Part shown: in pieces, positions 1 to 5,239 of the stretch | Numbering within the stretch: the first letter of the stretch is position 1 | How the letters are laid out: each line of letters begins with the position of its first letter | From: an uncultured Sphingomonas sp. | GTDB lineage: Bacteria > Pseudomonadota > Alphaproteobacteria > Sphingomonadales > Sphingomonadaceae | Assembly (NCBI GenBank): GCA_934555855.1 | Contig: CAKTFL010000180.1 | Location: 1-5,239 of the forward strand | Length of the DNA: 5,239 bases | Direction of reading: 5' to 3' | Notes under the pieces: model-generated | The model's input: the letters and a program-made list of their open reading frames with translations, nothing else | What the model was told of the DNA's origin: nothing | Database searches by the model: none | Position numbers and translations under genes: made by a program

Positions 1-304
1 TGTCGAGGTCGATCACCCGCGCCCCCCAGCGTCGCCCCCGCCGCCTGCCGACGTCACGCTCGATCGCCTTTAGTCGCCGCAGCAGCGCGGAGGGCGACTC
101 TTCGCTCTCGACCAGCGCGGCCGCGTTGGCGAAGCGTCGGATCGACGGCCCCAGCGGCGGCGTCACGATCACCGGCGATGCCGCCACGACACCGCCGATC
201 GCGGCCAGGGCGGCCGCCACCGTCGCCACCGGATCGCCGTGCCGGCTGCGCCGATTGCTGCCCAATGCGAGGAGGTAGGTAGAGAGGTAGGTTGCCCTGG
301 CCAT
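1..304 (-). CDS. folK: 2-amino-4-hydroxy-6-hydroxymethyldihydropteridine diphosphokinase (HPPK), 3' end cut by window edge
   Basis: FolK transfers pyrophosphate from ATP to 6-hydroxymethyl-7,8-dihydropterin, the step before dihydropteroate synthase in cytosolic folate synthesis. Reading the minus strand from the ATG at 304-302 gives 101 codons with no stop before the edge. Family hallmarks appear in order: ALGSN at residues 13-17, GDP at 23-25, SP at 43-44, a PLGPS-RRFANAA block at 50-62 (pterin-binding region), LLRRLKAIER at 74-83, and GRR(R)GRRWGAR at 86-96 followed by D99-L-D101. By homology with E. coli HPPK the last two Asp bind Mg2+ and R96 matches a substrate-binding Arg. About 55-60 C-terminal residues lie outside the window. 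The start is supported by AGGGAGG at 315-309 and by the usual short lead before ALGSN. Residues 5-12 (TYLSTYLL) come from a 12-bp tandem duplication. The gene is divergent from udg with 22 bp between start codons. The identification is firm. Confidence 0.95.
   Translation of the reverse strand, partial: MARATYLSTYLLALGSNRRSRHGDPVATVAAALAAIGGVVAASPVIVTPPLGPSIRRFANAAALVESEESPSALLRRLKAIERDVGRRRGRRWGARVIDLD
272..292. repeat. 9-bp direct repeat with 12-bp period inside the folK 5' end
   Basis: GAGGTAGGT occurs at 272-280 and again at 284-292 on the plus strand. The 12-bp period equals four codons, so on the folK strand it reads as a repeated Thr-Tyr-Leu unit (residues 5-7 and 9-11) just before the ALGSN motif. 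It looks like an in-frame slippage duplication that lengthens the N-terminus without touching the catalytic core. Confidence 0.7.
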
Positions 305-308
305 CCCG

Positions 309-315
309 CCTCCCT
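309..315 (-). promoter_or_regulatory. Shine-Dalgarno site of folK
   Basis: On the minus strand the sequence AGGGAGG precedes the folK ATG by four bases (CGGG). This purine run matches the anti-Shine-Dalgarno sequence and supports the ATG at 304. The spacing is slightly short. The site fills much of the 22-bp gap between the two divergent start codons. Confidence 0.6.
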
Positions 316-326
316 ACCCGGACGCG

Positions 327-995
327 ATGCAATTCGCACCCAGCGCCCTTCCCGATACCGAGCCGCCCCATGACTGCCCGCTCTGCCCTCGCCTTGTCGC
401 CTTTCGCGACGAGCTGCGGCTCGAGCATCCGGACTGGTGGAACGCGCCCGTTCCCGCATTTGGCGACCCCGCGGCGTGGCTCGCCATCACCGGGCTGGCA
501 CCGGGCAAGCATGGCGCGAACCGCACCGGCCGCCCTTTCACCGGCGATTTCGCCGGCGAGCTTCTCTACCGCACCCTCCTGAAGTTCGGGTTGGCGACCG
601 GCACCTATGGCGCGACGCCGGAGGACGACCTGGCGCTGCACGGCGCGATGATCGTCAACGCGGTCAGGTGCCTGCCGCCGCAGAACAAGCCGACGCCGGA
701 AGAGATTCGCACCTGCCGCCCCTTTCTGGAGGCGCCGCTGGAGCGGCTGGGCAATGTCCGCATCGTCGTGGCGCTGGGCGCCATCGCGCATCAGTCGGCG
801 GTGAAGGCGCTGGGCGGGCGGCTGCCCAAGGCGAAGTTCGGTCACCTTGCCGAGCACCACATGCCCGACGGCCGGGTGCTGCTCGATAGCTATCACTGCT
901 CGCGCTACAACCAGAACACCCGCGTGCTGACGACCGAGATGTTCGAGGCGGTGTTCGCCCGCGCGCTGGCGCTCCGGGACGAACTGGGAATCTGA
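327..995 (+). CDS. Uracil-DNA glycosylase, family 5 (UDGb), Fe-S type
   Basis: This 222-residue enzyme should excise uracil from DNA to start base-excision repair; family 5 members also act on other deaminated bases such as hypoxanthine and xanthine. The first motif is GLAPG at 56-60 followed by HGANRTGRPFTGD at 62-74. The GLAP form with GANRTGR marks family 5, which lacks the polar catalytic residue of family 1. The last motif is SYHCSRYNQNT at 188-198, with H190 in the place of the HPS-type motif. Four Cys (C17 and C20 in CPLC, C115 in NAVRCLPP, C130 in RTCRPF) have the layout of the [4Fe-4S] ligands in family 4/5 enzymes. The ATG at 327 is the only good start: the frame is closed by a TAG at 288-290, with just a CTG at 297 between. 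No clear Shine-Dalgarno site precedes it. It is codirectional with glnD, 170 bp upstream. Identity is firm; substrate range is inferred from the family. Confidence 0.95.
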   Translation: MQFAPSALPDTEPPHDCPLCPRLVAFRDELRLEHPDWWNAPVPAFGDPAAWLAITGLAPGKHGANRTGRPFTGDFAGELLYRTLLKFGLATGTYGATPEDDLALHGAMIVNAVRCLPPQNKPTPEEIRTCRPFLEAPLERLGNVRIVVALGAIAHQSAVKALGGRLPKAKFGHLAEHHMPDGRVLLDSYHCSRYNQNTRVLTTEMFEAVFARALALRDELGI

Positions 996-1007
996 ACGGC
1001 TGTCCTA

Positions 1008-1043
1008 CACGGGCGCCGTGCGGCTAGCATCGGCGGATGCCGA
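1008..1043 (+). terminator. Two small GC-rich hairpins after udg, possible weak terminator
   Basis: Thirteen bases after the udg stop, CACGG (1008-1012) and CCGTG (1016-1020) form a 5-bp stem with a 3-base loop. A second 5-bp stem, TCGGC (1030-1034) with GCCGA (1039-1043), encloses a GGAT loop. No T-run follows either one, so intrinsic termination is not well supported. Short palindromes of this size also arise often in GC-rich DNA. They may slow polymerase or protect the udg mRNA 3' end. Confidence 0.25.
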
Positions 1044-1082
1044 GCGCGCGCCAGCCTGAACCCGTCTCGACCCCGTCCGGCC

Positions 1083-1118
1083 GAAGTGGAGACGAAACGC
1101 GTTTCAGCTCTCCACTTT
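1083..1118 (+). promoter_or_regulatory. Strong imperfect hairpin with central 12-bp palindrome upstream of glnD
   Basis: AAGTGGAGA (1084-1092) pairs perfectly with TCTCCACTT (1109-1117), and a G-T wobble at 1083/1118 adds one more pair. Inside it lies the perfect palindrome GAAACG-CGTTTC (1094-1105), separated from the outer stem by C1093 on one side and AGC (1106-1108) on the other. As RNA this gives a 9-bp outer stem, a small internal loop, and a 4-bp GAAA/TTTC stem closed by a CGCG tetraloop. As DNA the palindrome could be a dimeric protein site. It sits 48-83 bases before the likely glnD start, so it would be in the leader of any transcript reading from udg into glnD. The pairing is seen directly; a regulatory role is inference. 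Confidence 0.45.
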
Positions 1119-1151
1119 CTCCACTTCACCTCCCACTTTCTCCACTTCACC
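1112..1151 (+). repeat. Tandem 19-bp repeat (two copies, 21-bp period) in the glnD leader
   Basis: CCACTTTCTCCACTTCACC occurs identically at 1112-1130 and 1133-1151, separated by TC. Each copy holds two CCACTT hexamers, so the hexamer starts at 1112, 1121, 1133 and 1142 (steps of 9, 12 and 9). TCTCCACTTC at 1118-1127 and at 1139-1148 is the exact complement of GAAGTGGAGA at 1083-1092. The arm of the hairpin at 1083-1118 therefore has two further perfect 10-bp partners. The block ends 14 bases before the likely glnD start codon. If read in the glnD frame it gives the repetitive peptide SPLSPLHLPLSPLH, which supports its being non-coding leader. Confidence 0.75.
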
Positions 1152-1165
1152 GCTATCGGTCGGGC

Positions 1166-3913
1166 ATGGCCAGCCGTTTCGATCAGATTCCCAACCGCCG
1201 CGCGATCATCGACCGACGGGCCTTGGCGAGTGCGCTCGCGGCGTTGCCGGACGGGGAACCCGCCGCCCTGCGCCGCGACGCCACCGCCGAACTGCGCCGG
1301 GCGCTGGCCGACGGACGGGCGGAGATCGCGCGGCGGCTGGCCGAGCATCCCTCGCGCGGCCTGGAGGTGGCGGCGGCGCAGGCGTATCTCACCGACGTGC
1401 TGCTGTGCGCGCTGCTCGATCTTACCACCACCCGCCTTTACCCCCTTCACAATCCGACCAAGGGCGAGCGGCTGACCCTGATCGCGGTCGGCGGCTATGG
1501 CCGCGGCGAGATGGCGCCCTTTTCCGACATCGACATCGGCTTCCTTACCCCCGGCAAGCAGACCGCCCACGCCGAACAGGTCATCGAGTCGGTGCTGTAC
1601 GCCTTGTGGGACCTGGGGCTGAAGGTCGGGCATTCCAGCCGCTCGCTGGACGACATGGTCCGCCAGGCGAAGAGCGATGTGACCATCCGCACCGCCCTGC
1701 TGGAGGCGCGCTACGTCTGGGGCGACACCGACCTGTATGACGAGGCGGCGCGCCGCTTCAAGGCGGAGGTGCAGGCCGACACCGCCCGGACCTTCATCGC
1801 CGAGAAGCTGGCGGAGCGGGACGCGCGGCACAAGAAGATGGGCGATACACGCTATGTGGTCGAACCCAATGTGAAGGAAGGTAAGGGCTCGCTACGCGAC
1901 CTTCACGCGCTGTTCTGGATCGGCAAGTACATCCACGACGTCCAACATGCGCGCCAGCTGGTCGATGTCGGGCTGTTCACGCCGGACGAATACCGGCTGT
2001 TCAACCGCGCCGACAATTTCCTGTGGGCGGTCCGCTGCCACCTTCACCTGATCGCGAAACGGGCGGAGGACCGGCTGACCTTCGACTATCAACGAGAGAT
2101 CGCGCACCGGATGCGCTTTTCCGATCGCCCCGGCCGGCCGGCCGTTGAGCGCTTCATGCAATATTACTTTCTCCAGGCGAAGTCGGTCGGAGACCTGACC
2201 GGCGTGTTCCTGGCGCATCTGGACGAGAAGTTCGCCGCGCGCGGCCGCCGCTTCGGCCTGCCACGCCTGCGCCGCTCGCCGGGCCGCCTCAACGGGTTCG
2301 TACTCGATCGCGGACGGCTGGCGCTGCCGCGCGACAGCTTCTTCGCCGAGGAGCCGGTGAGGCTGATCGAGATATTCCAGCTGGCGGACCTGCATGGGCT
2401 GGAAATCCACCCGCTGGCGATGCGCGCCGCCGCCCGCGACGCGAAGCTGATCGATGATTACCGCACCGACGCCCGCGCCAACGGGCTTTTCCTCGAAATC
2501 CTGGCAAGTCCCCGCGATCCCGAGCTGGTGCTGCGCTGGATGAACGAGGCGGGCGTGCTCGGCCGCTTCGTGCCCGATTTCGGCCGCGTGGTCGCGCAGA
2601 TGCAGTTCGACATGTACCATCACTACACGGTGGACGAGCACACCATCCGTGCCATCGGCCTGTTGTCGCAGATCGAGCGAGGAGCCCTGCGCGACGAGCA
2701 TCCCCTGGGGAGCGCGATCATCGACCAGGTCGTGTCGCGCCGGGTGCTGTTCGTCGCGGTGCTGCTCCACGACATTGCCAAGGGGCGCGGCGGCGACCAT
2801 TCGGTCTTGGGGGCGCAGGTGGCGCTGCGCCTGTGCCCGCGTTTCGGCCTGAGCCCCGCCGAGACGGAGACGGTGTCCTGGCTGGTCCGCTATCACCTGC
2901 TCATGTCGGCGACCGCGTTCAAGCGCGACCTGTCCGACTTCAAGACCATCCTGGACTTCTGCGAAACGGTGCAAAGCCCGGAACGGCTGCGCCTGCTGCT
3001 GGTCCTGACCATTGTCGATATTCGCGCAGTCGGCCCCGGCGTGTGGAACGGGTGGAAGCGCCAGCTGCTCGCCGATCTCTACGAATCCGCCGAGGAAGTG
3101 CTGCGGCTCGGCCACAAGCAGAAGGGGCGCACCGAACGGATCGAAGCCAAGCAGGAGCGGCTGCGGAGCACGCTCGGCTGGAGCGCGGCCGACTTCACCG
3201 CCTATGTCCACCGCCTGCCGCCCGCCTATTGGATCGCCGAGCCCGACGAGGCGCTGCTCCAGAACGCCCGTTTCATCTCCGGGGTGGGCTCCGCGCAACT
3301 CGCCATCGACGCGCAGGTCGACGAGGAGCGCGGCGCCACGCTGGTCACGATCTATGCCGCCGACCATCCGGGGCTGTTCTACCGCATCGCCGGTGCCATC
3401 CACCTCGCCGGCGGCAACATCATCGATGCGCGCATCCACACCACGCGCGACGGGATGGCGATCGACAATTTCCTGGTGCAGGACCCGCTCGGCCGACCGT
3501 TCGACGATCCCGGCCAGCTCGGCCGGCTGCGCCGCGCGATCGAGGACGCGCTCGCCAATCGCAGCAAGCTCGCTGACCGGCTGCTCGCCAAGTCATCGCC
3601 GCGCCCGCGCGCCGACGCCTTTGCGATCGAGCCCAACGTGCTGATCGACAATCGCGCGTCCAACCGCTTCACGGTGGTGGAGGTCAACGCGCGTGATCGC
3701 CCGGCGCTGCTCAACCAGCTCGCCCATGCGCTGTTCCAGTCGAAGGTGACGATCCACTCCGCCCATGTCGCGACCTATGGCGAACGTGCGGTGGACACTT
3801 TCTACCTGACAGATCTGACCGGCGACAAGCTGCCCGACGGCCCCCGCGTCAAAGCCCTGGAACGCCGCCTCCACGCCGCCGCCGCGGGACAGCCGGTGGA
3901 GATGGCGGCCTGA
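1166..3913 (+). CDS. glnD: Bifunctional [protein-PII] uridylyltransferase / uridylyl-removing enzyme
   Basis: GlnD is the cytosolic glutamine sensor. It uridylylates PII proteins (GlnB/GlnK) when glutamine is low and removes UMP when glutamine is high, controlling glutamine synthetase and the Ntr response. The 915-residue product has every family domain. The nucleotidyltransferase core has GGYGRGE at 109-115 and PFSDIDIGFL at 118-127, with metal-binding D121 and D123. The conserved linker YVVEPNVKEGKGSLRD spans 230-245. The HD uridylyl-removing domain has H492 (DEHTIRAI), H535-D536 (LLHDIAKG) and H545 (GDHS). Two C-terminal glutamine-sensing ACT domains lie at about 724-800 and 835-905. I chose the ATG at 1166 (MASRFDQIPNRR) because the open frame from the ATG at 1037 adds 43 residues of repeat-derived, low-complexity sequence. 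No strong Shine-Dalgarno site is visible at either start. The gene appears intact, and ends 19 bp before the convergent receptor stop. Function is certain at family level. Confidence 0.97.
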   Translation: MASRFDQIPNRRAIIDRRALASALAALPDGEPAALRRDATAELRRALADGRAEIARRLAEHPSRGLEVAAAQAYLTDVLLCALLDLTTTRLYPLHNPTKGERLTLIAVGGYGRGEMAPFSDIDIGFLTPGKQTAHAEQVIESVLYALWDLGLKVGHSSRSLDDMVRQAKSDVTIRTALLEARYVWGDTDLYDEAARRFKAEVQADTARTFIAEKLAERDARHKKMGDTRYVVEPNVKEGKGSLRDLHALFWIGKYIHDVQHARQLVDVGLFTPDEYRLFNRADNFLWAVRCHLHLIAKRAEDRLTFDYQREIAHRMRFSDRPGRPAVERFMQYYFLQAKSVGDLTGVFLAHLDEKFAARGRRFGLPRLRRSPGRLNGFVLDRGRLALPRDSFFAEEPVRLIEIFQLADLHGLEIHPLAMRAAARDAKLIDDYRTDARANGLFLEILASPRDPELVLRWMNEAGVLGRFVPDFGRVVAQMQFDMYHHYTVDEHTIRAIGLLSQIERGALRDEHPLGSAIIDQVVSRRVLFVAVLLHDIAKGRGGDHSVLGAQVALRLCPRFGLSPAETETVSWLVRYHLLMSATAFKRDLSDFKTILDFCETVQSPERLRLLLVLTIVDIRAVGPGVWNGWKRQLLADLYESAEEVLRLGHKQKGRTERIEAKQERLRSTLGWSAADFTAYVHRLPPAYWIAEPDEALLQNARFISGVGSAQLAIDAQVDEERGATLVTIYAADHPGLFYRIAGAIHLAGGNIIDARIHTTRDGMAIDNFLVQDPLGRPFDDPGQLGRLRRAIEDALANRSKLADRLLAKSSPRPRADAFAIEPNVLIDNRASNRFTVVEVNARDRPALLNQLAHALFQSKVTIHSAHVATYGERAVDTFYLTDLTGDKLPDGPRVKALERRLHAAAAGQPVEMAA

Positions 3914-3914
3914 C

Positions 3915-3936
3915 CTGAAAAGCGGAGGAGTTTCAG
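3915..3936. terminator. Short inverted repeat between convergent glnD and receptor gene
   Basis: CTGAAA (3915-3920) and TTTCAG (3931-3936) form a 6-bp stem with a 10-base purine-rich loop. It starts just after the glnD stop and includes the receptor stop codon at 3935-3933. Its position between converging genes suits a bidirectional transcript end. The stem is short and AT-rich, has no following T-run and has a large loop, so a terminator role is only possible. Confidence 0.25.
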
Positions 3937-4955
3937 AGCCGCCCGCGGACCGTCAGGCCATAGGTCCGGGGCTCTCCCAGAAAGGCGGTGAAAACTTGGT
4001 TCGCCGGCGTCGTGCCCAGCTGCGTGACCTGGGCCAGGCTGCCCGATCCCTGAAAGGGCGCGTTGAAGACGACCTGCTGATAATTCCGGTTAGTCAGGTT
4101 CTGCGCCCAAACCTCCAGCGACCAGCGGCGGTCGGGTCCACGCAGGCCGACGCGGGCATTGAGCAGGAAGAAACCGTCCTGCGCCTTTTCGGCGAACAGG
4201 TCGGAGCCGGTGTTATAGTCGGACGACAGGCGGCCATCGAGGTAGAACAGCGCCGACAGTCCCGTCGTGCCCAGTTCGGGTGTCCAGCTGGCCGAACCCG
4301 TCACGACATGTTCGGGCGCGCTCGACATGCGCCGGCCCGCGAGCAGGAACAACGCCGGATCGAGCGGCTCGCCGCCGTCGCTACCCACCAGATCGTGGCG
4401 ATAGCGCGCGTCGGCCAGGGTATAGCCCAGGTTCACCGCGACGTCGTCCGCCGGATACAGCGCCGCCTCCAGCTCAACCCCCTGCGACCGGACGCCGCTC
4501 TTCACGTCACCCGTGCAGCGCCCCGTCACGTCGGAGGCATCGGTGTCGCCGCCCCTCAGGGTTTGCGAACAGGATCCGATATTCTGCACGACATAGTTGC
4601 TGCCGTTGAAACCGTTCAGCTGGAAATTGCTGAACGCCTGCCGAAACGCCGCGACGTTCAGCGTGAACGCCCGGCTGGTGAACTTCAGCCCCGCCTCGAA
4701 GGCGTTCACCGTTTCCGGCTTGAAGCGCAGCGCTGCCGCATTGGGGTTCAGCGTCACCAGCGGGCTGACGGCATTGCCGAGATCGGACCGATCGAGATTA
4801 TAGCCCCCCGCCTTGTACCCTCGCGAATAGCTCGCATAGAGCAGCAGGCCCCGCGCAGCCTTGTAAGAGATCACGCCCGTACCCGTGAACTCCCCGTCGC
4901 CCCGATAGTCGGCGATCCTTTTCCCGTTCAACACGGCACTGGAATTGCCGGTACA
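3933..4955 (-). CDS. TonB-dependent outer-membrane receptor, C-terminal beta-barrel part
   Basis: This is the C-terminal ~340 residues of a TonB-dependent receptor, an outer-membrane barrel that imports a ligand (siderophore, sugar or similar) using TonB-ExbBD energy. Recognisable barrel strands include EFTGTGVISYK, LLLYASYSRGYKAGGYN (a hallmark of sphingomonad receptors), FKPETVNAFEAGLK, SQGVELEAALYPADDVAVNLGYTLADA, and near the end SLEVWAQNLTNRNYQQVVFN and TYGLTVRGRL. The protein ends in Leu, not the Phe common at the end of outer-membrane barrels. Two Cys, at codons 4571-4569 and 4517-4515, flank a Gly/Asp-rich loop and could form a disulfide outside the cell. The signal peptide, TonB box, plug domain and early strands are absent: toward the N-terminus the frame runs into unrelated Bacteroidota-like sequence at about 4956. 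It is convergent with glnD. The ligand cannot be told from the sequence. The N-terminal limit given here is where receptor similarity appears to stop. Confidence 0.92.
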   Translation of the reverse strand, partial: CTGNSSAVLNGKRIADYRGDGEFTGTGVISYKAARGLLLYASYSRGYKAGGYNLDRSDLGNAVSPLVTLNPNAAALRFKPETVNAFEAGLKFTSRAFTLNVAAFRQAFSNFQLNGFNGSNYVVQNIGSCSQTLRGGDTDASDVTGRCTGDVKSGVRSQGVELEAALYPADDVAVNLGYTLADARYRHDLVGSDGGEPLDPALFLLAGRRMSSAPEHVVTGSASWTPELGTTGLSALFYLDGRLSSDYNTGSDLFAEKAQDGFFLLNARVGLRGPDRRWSLEVWAQNLTNRNYQQVVFNAPFQGSGSLAQVTQLGTTPANQVFTAFLGEPRTYGLTVRGRL

Positions 4956-4985
4956 GCCCAGCGTGATGATGCCCCCCGTAAGCGT
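4945..4985. other. Chimeric junction: Bacteroidota DUF2723 fragment joined to sphingomonad receptor
   Basis: Reading the minus strand, membrane-protein sequence ending in PTLTGGIITLG (to 4956) passes directly into receptor-like sequence starting CTGNSSAVLNGKR (from 4955). Neither gene has its proper end or beginning here: the DUF2723 protein stops inside a membrane span and the receptor lacks its plug domain. The frame stays open across the join, which happens by chance about one time in three when two same-strand genes are joined. No insertion-sequence end, tRNA or repeat is visible at the point. A false join in assembly or library preparation is the simplest reading; real recombination is possible. 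The exact breakpoint is uncertain by some tens of bases. Confidence 0.72.
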
Positions 4986-5239
4986 GGGGTTGTTGGTGCG
5001 ACGGTAATAATAGATGAAACCCAGGGCCGGAATAGCCAGCAAGTTCAGCAAGTGCACCCCAATGCTGAGGCCGATAACGTAGGCAATCAGCACCAGCCAC
5101 CGGTCCGAATCGGCTTCGTCAGCGCGGTTCTCCCACTTAAGCATAAGCCACACCACGGCCGCTGTGCACAGCGACGACATGGCGTACACCTCGGCCTCCA
5201 CGGCGTTAAACCAGAACGAATCGGAAAAGGCCAGGGCCA
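4956..5239 (-). CDS. DUF2723 / GT117-like membrane protein fragment, Bacteroidota type
   Basis: On the minus strand the frame is open from the right edge (first full codon 5237-5235) and reads ALAFSDSFWFNAVEAEVYAM, then a hydrophobic segment around AAVVWLMLKW, then RWLVLIAYVIGLSIGVHLLN and LLAIPALGFIYYYRR. From memory of the family, FWFNAVEAEVYAMSSL, LKWE and GVHLLNLLAIPA match DUF2723 (GT117-like) polytopic proteins, which are widespread in Bacteroidota such as Hymenobacter. Two or three membrane spans are visible, and the next one (GGIITLG) breaks off mid-segment where receptor sequence begins. Codon use differs from the rest: TTG, CTT, ATT, GTT and GCT are frequent, and hand-counted GC over 4981-5220 is about 58% (139/240). 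A GTG at 5201 could be taken as a start but lies inside a conserved motif, so it is not one. Family assignment is from memory without a search. Confidence 0.78.

Noticed and set aside
437..889. Plus-strand alternative frame inside udg
   Set aside because: It is an Arg/Ala-rich shadow of the udg frame. The udg frame carries the four Cys and both catalytic motifs.
54..896. Minus-strand 280-codon open frame across folK and udg
   Set aside because: It lies in a different frame from folK and antisense to udg. The product is Arg/Gly/Ala-rich with no family motifs, while both overlapped genes have complete signatures. It is a high-GC shadow frame.
1112..1151. CRISPR-like repeat array in front of glnD
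   Set aside because: There are only two copies, with a 2-bp gap between them and no unique spacers. It is a simple tandem repeat.
905..1831. Minus-strand 308-codon open frame over the udg end, the gap and the glnD start
   Set aside because: The product is low-complexity, its KWRKW repeats are only the antisense of the tandem leader repeat, and it overlaps two well-supported genes.
1892..3439. Minus-strand 515-codon open frame antisense to glnD
   Set aside because: It is long, but the stop-poor antisense frame is expected in GC-rich coding DNA. The product has no recognisable domain, and the sense strand carries a full GlnD with all catalytic motifs.
3933..5201. A single 422-residue TonB-dependent receptor
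   Set aside because: Its first ~82 residues are a DUF2723-like membrane segment, not a signal peptide plus plug domain. The GTG at 5201 is internal to a conserved motif, and the frame is open to the right edge.

Overview
The window looks like chromosomal DNA of an alphaproteobacterium of the order Sphingomonadales. It is GC-rich, the GlnD protein is of alphaproteobacterial type, and the TonB-dependent receptor has the style seen in sphingomonads. This placement rests on recognising the proteins, not on a database search. The last ~280 bp do not fit: they encode a piece of a membrane protein family typical of Bacteroidota.

Layout from left to right. (1) 1-304, minus strand: the N-terminal two thirds of folK (HPPK, folate synthesis), cut by the left edge. 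(2) Only 22 bp away and divergent, 327-995, plus strand: a complete family 5 uracil-DNA glycosylase (UDGb) with four Cys suited to an Fe-S cluster. (3) 996-1165: a 170-bp gap with small GC-rich hairpins, a strong inverted repeat built around a 12-bp palindrome, and a 19-bp direct repeat in two copies whose units can also pair with the same stem arm. (4) 1166-3913, plus strand: complete glnD, the bifunctional PII uridylyltransferase/uridylyl-removing enzyme. An upstream ATG at 1037 would add 43 residues of repeat-derived sequence and is not the likely start. (5) Convergent with glnD, 3933 to about 4955, minus strand: the C-terminal ~340 residues of a TonB-dependent receptor beta-barrel. (6) About 4956-5239, minus strand, in the same open frame: a fragment of a DUF2723 (GT117-like) polytopic membrane protein of Bacteroidota type.

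The genes do not form one pathway. folK (cofactor synthesis), udg (base-excision repair) and glnD (nitrogen sensing) are housekeeping neighbours, and the receptor is an outer-membrane uptake protein. I see no new defence, mobile or biosynthetic system. The two observations most worth a second look are the DUF2723/receptor join near 4956, which is most simply an assembly or library chimera, and the repeat and hairpin block in front of glnD. I see no tRNA, rRNA, CRISPR array or insertion sequence.
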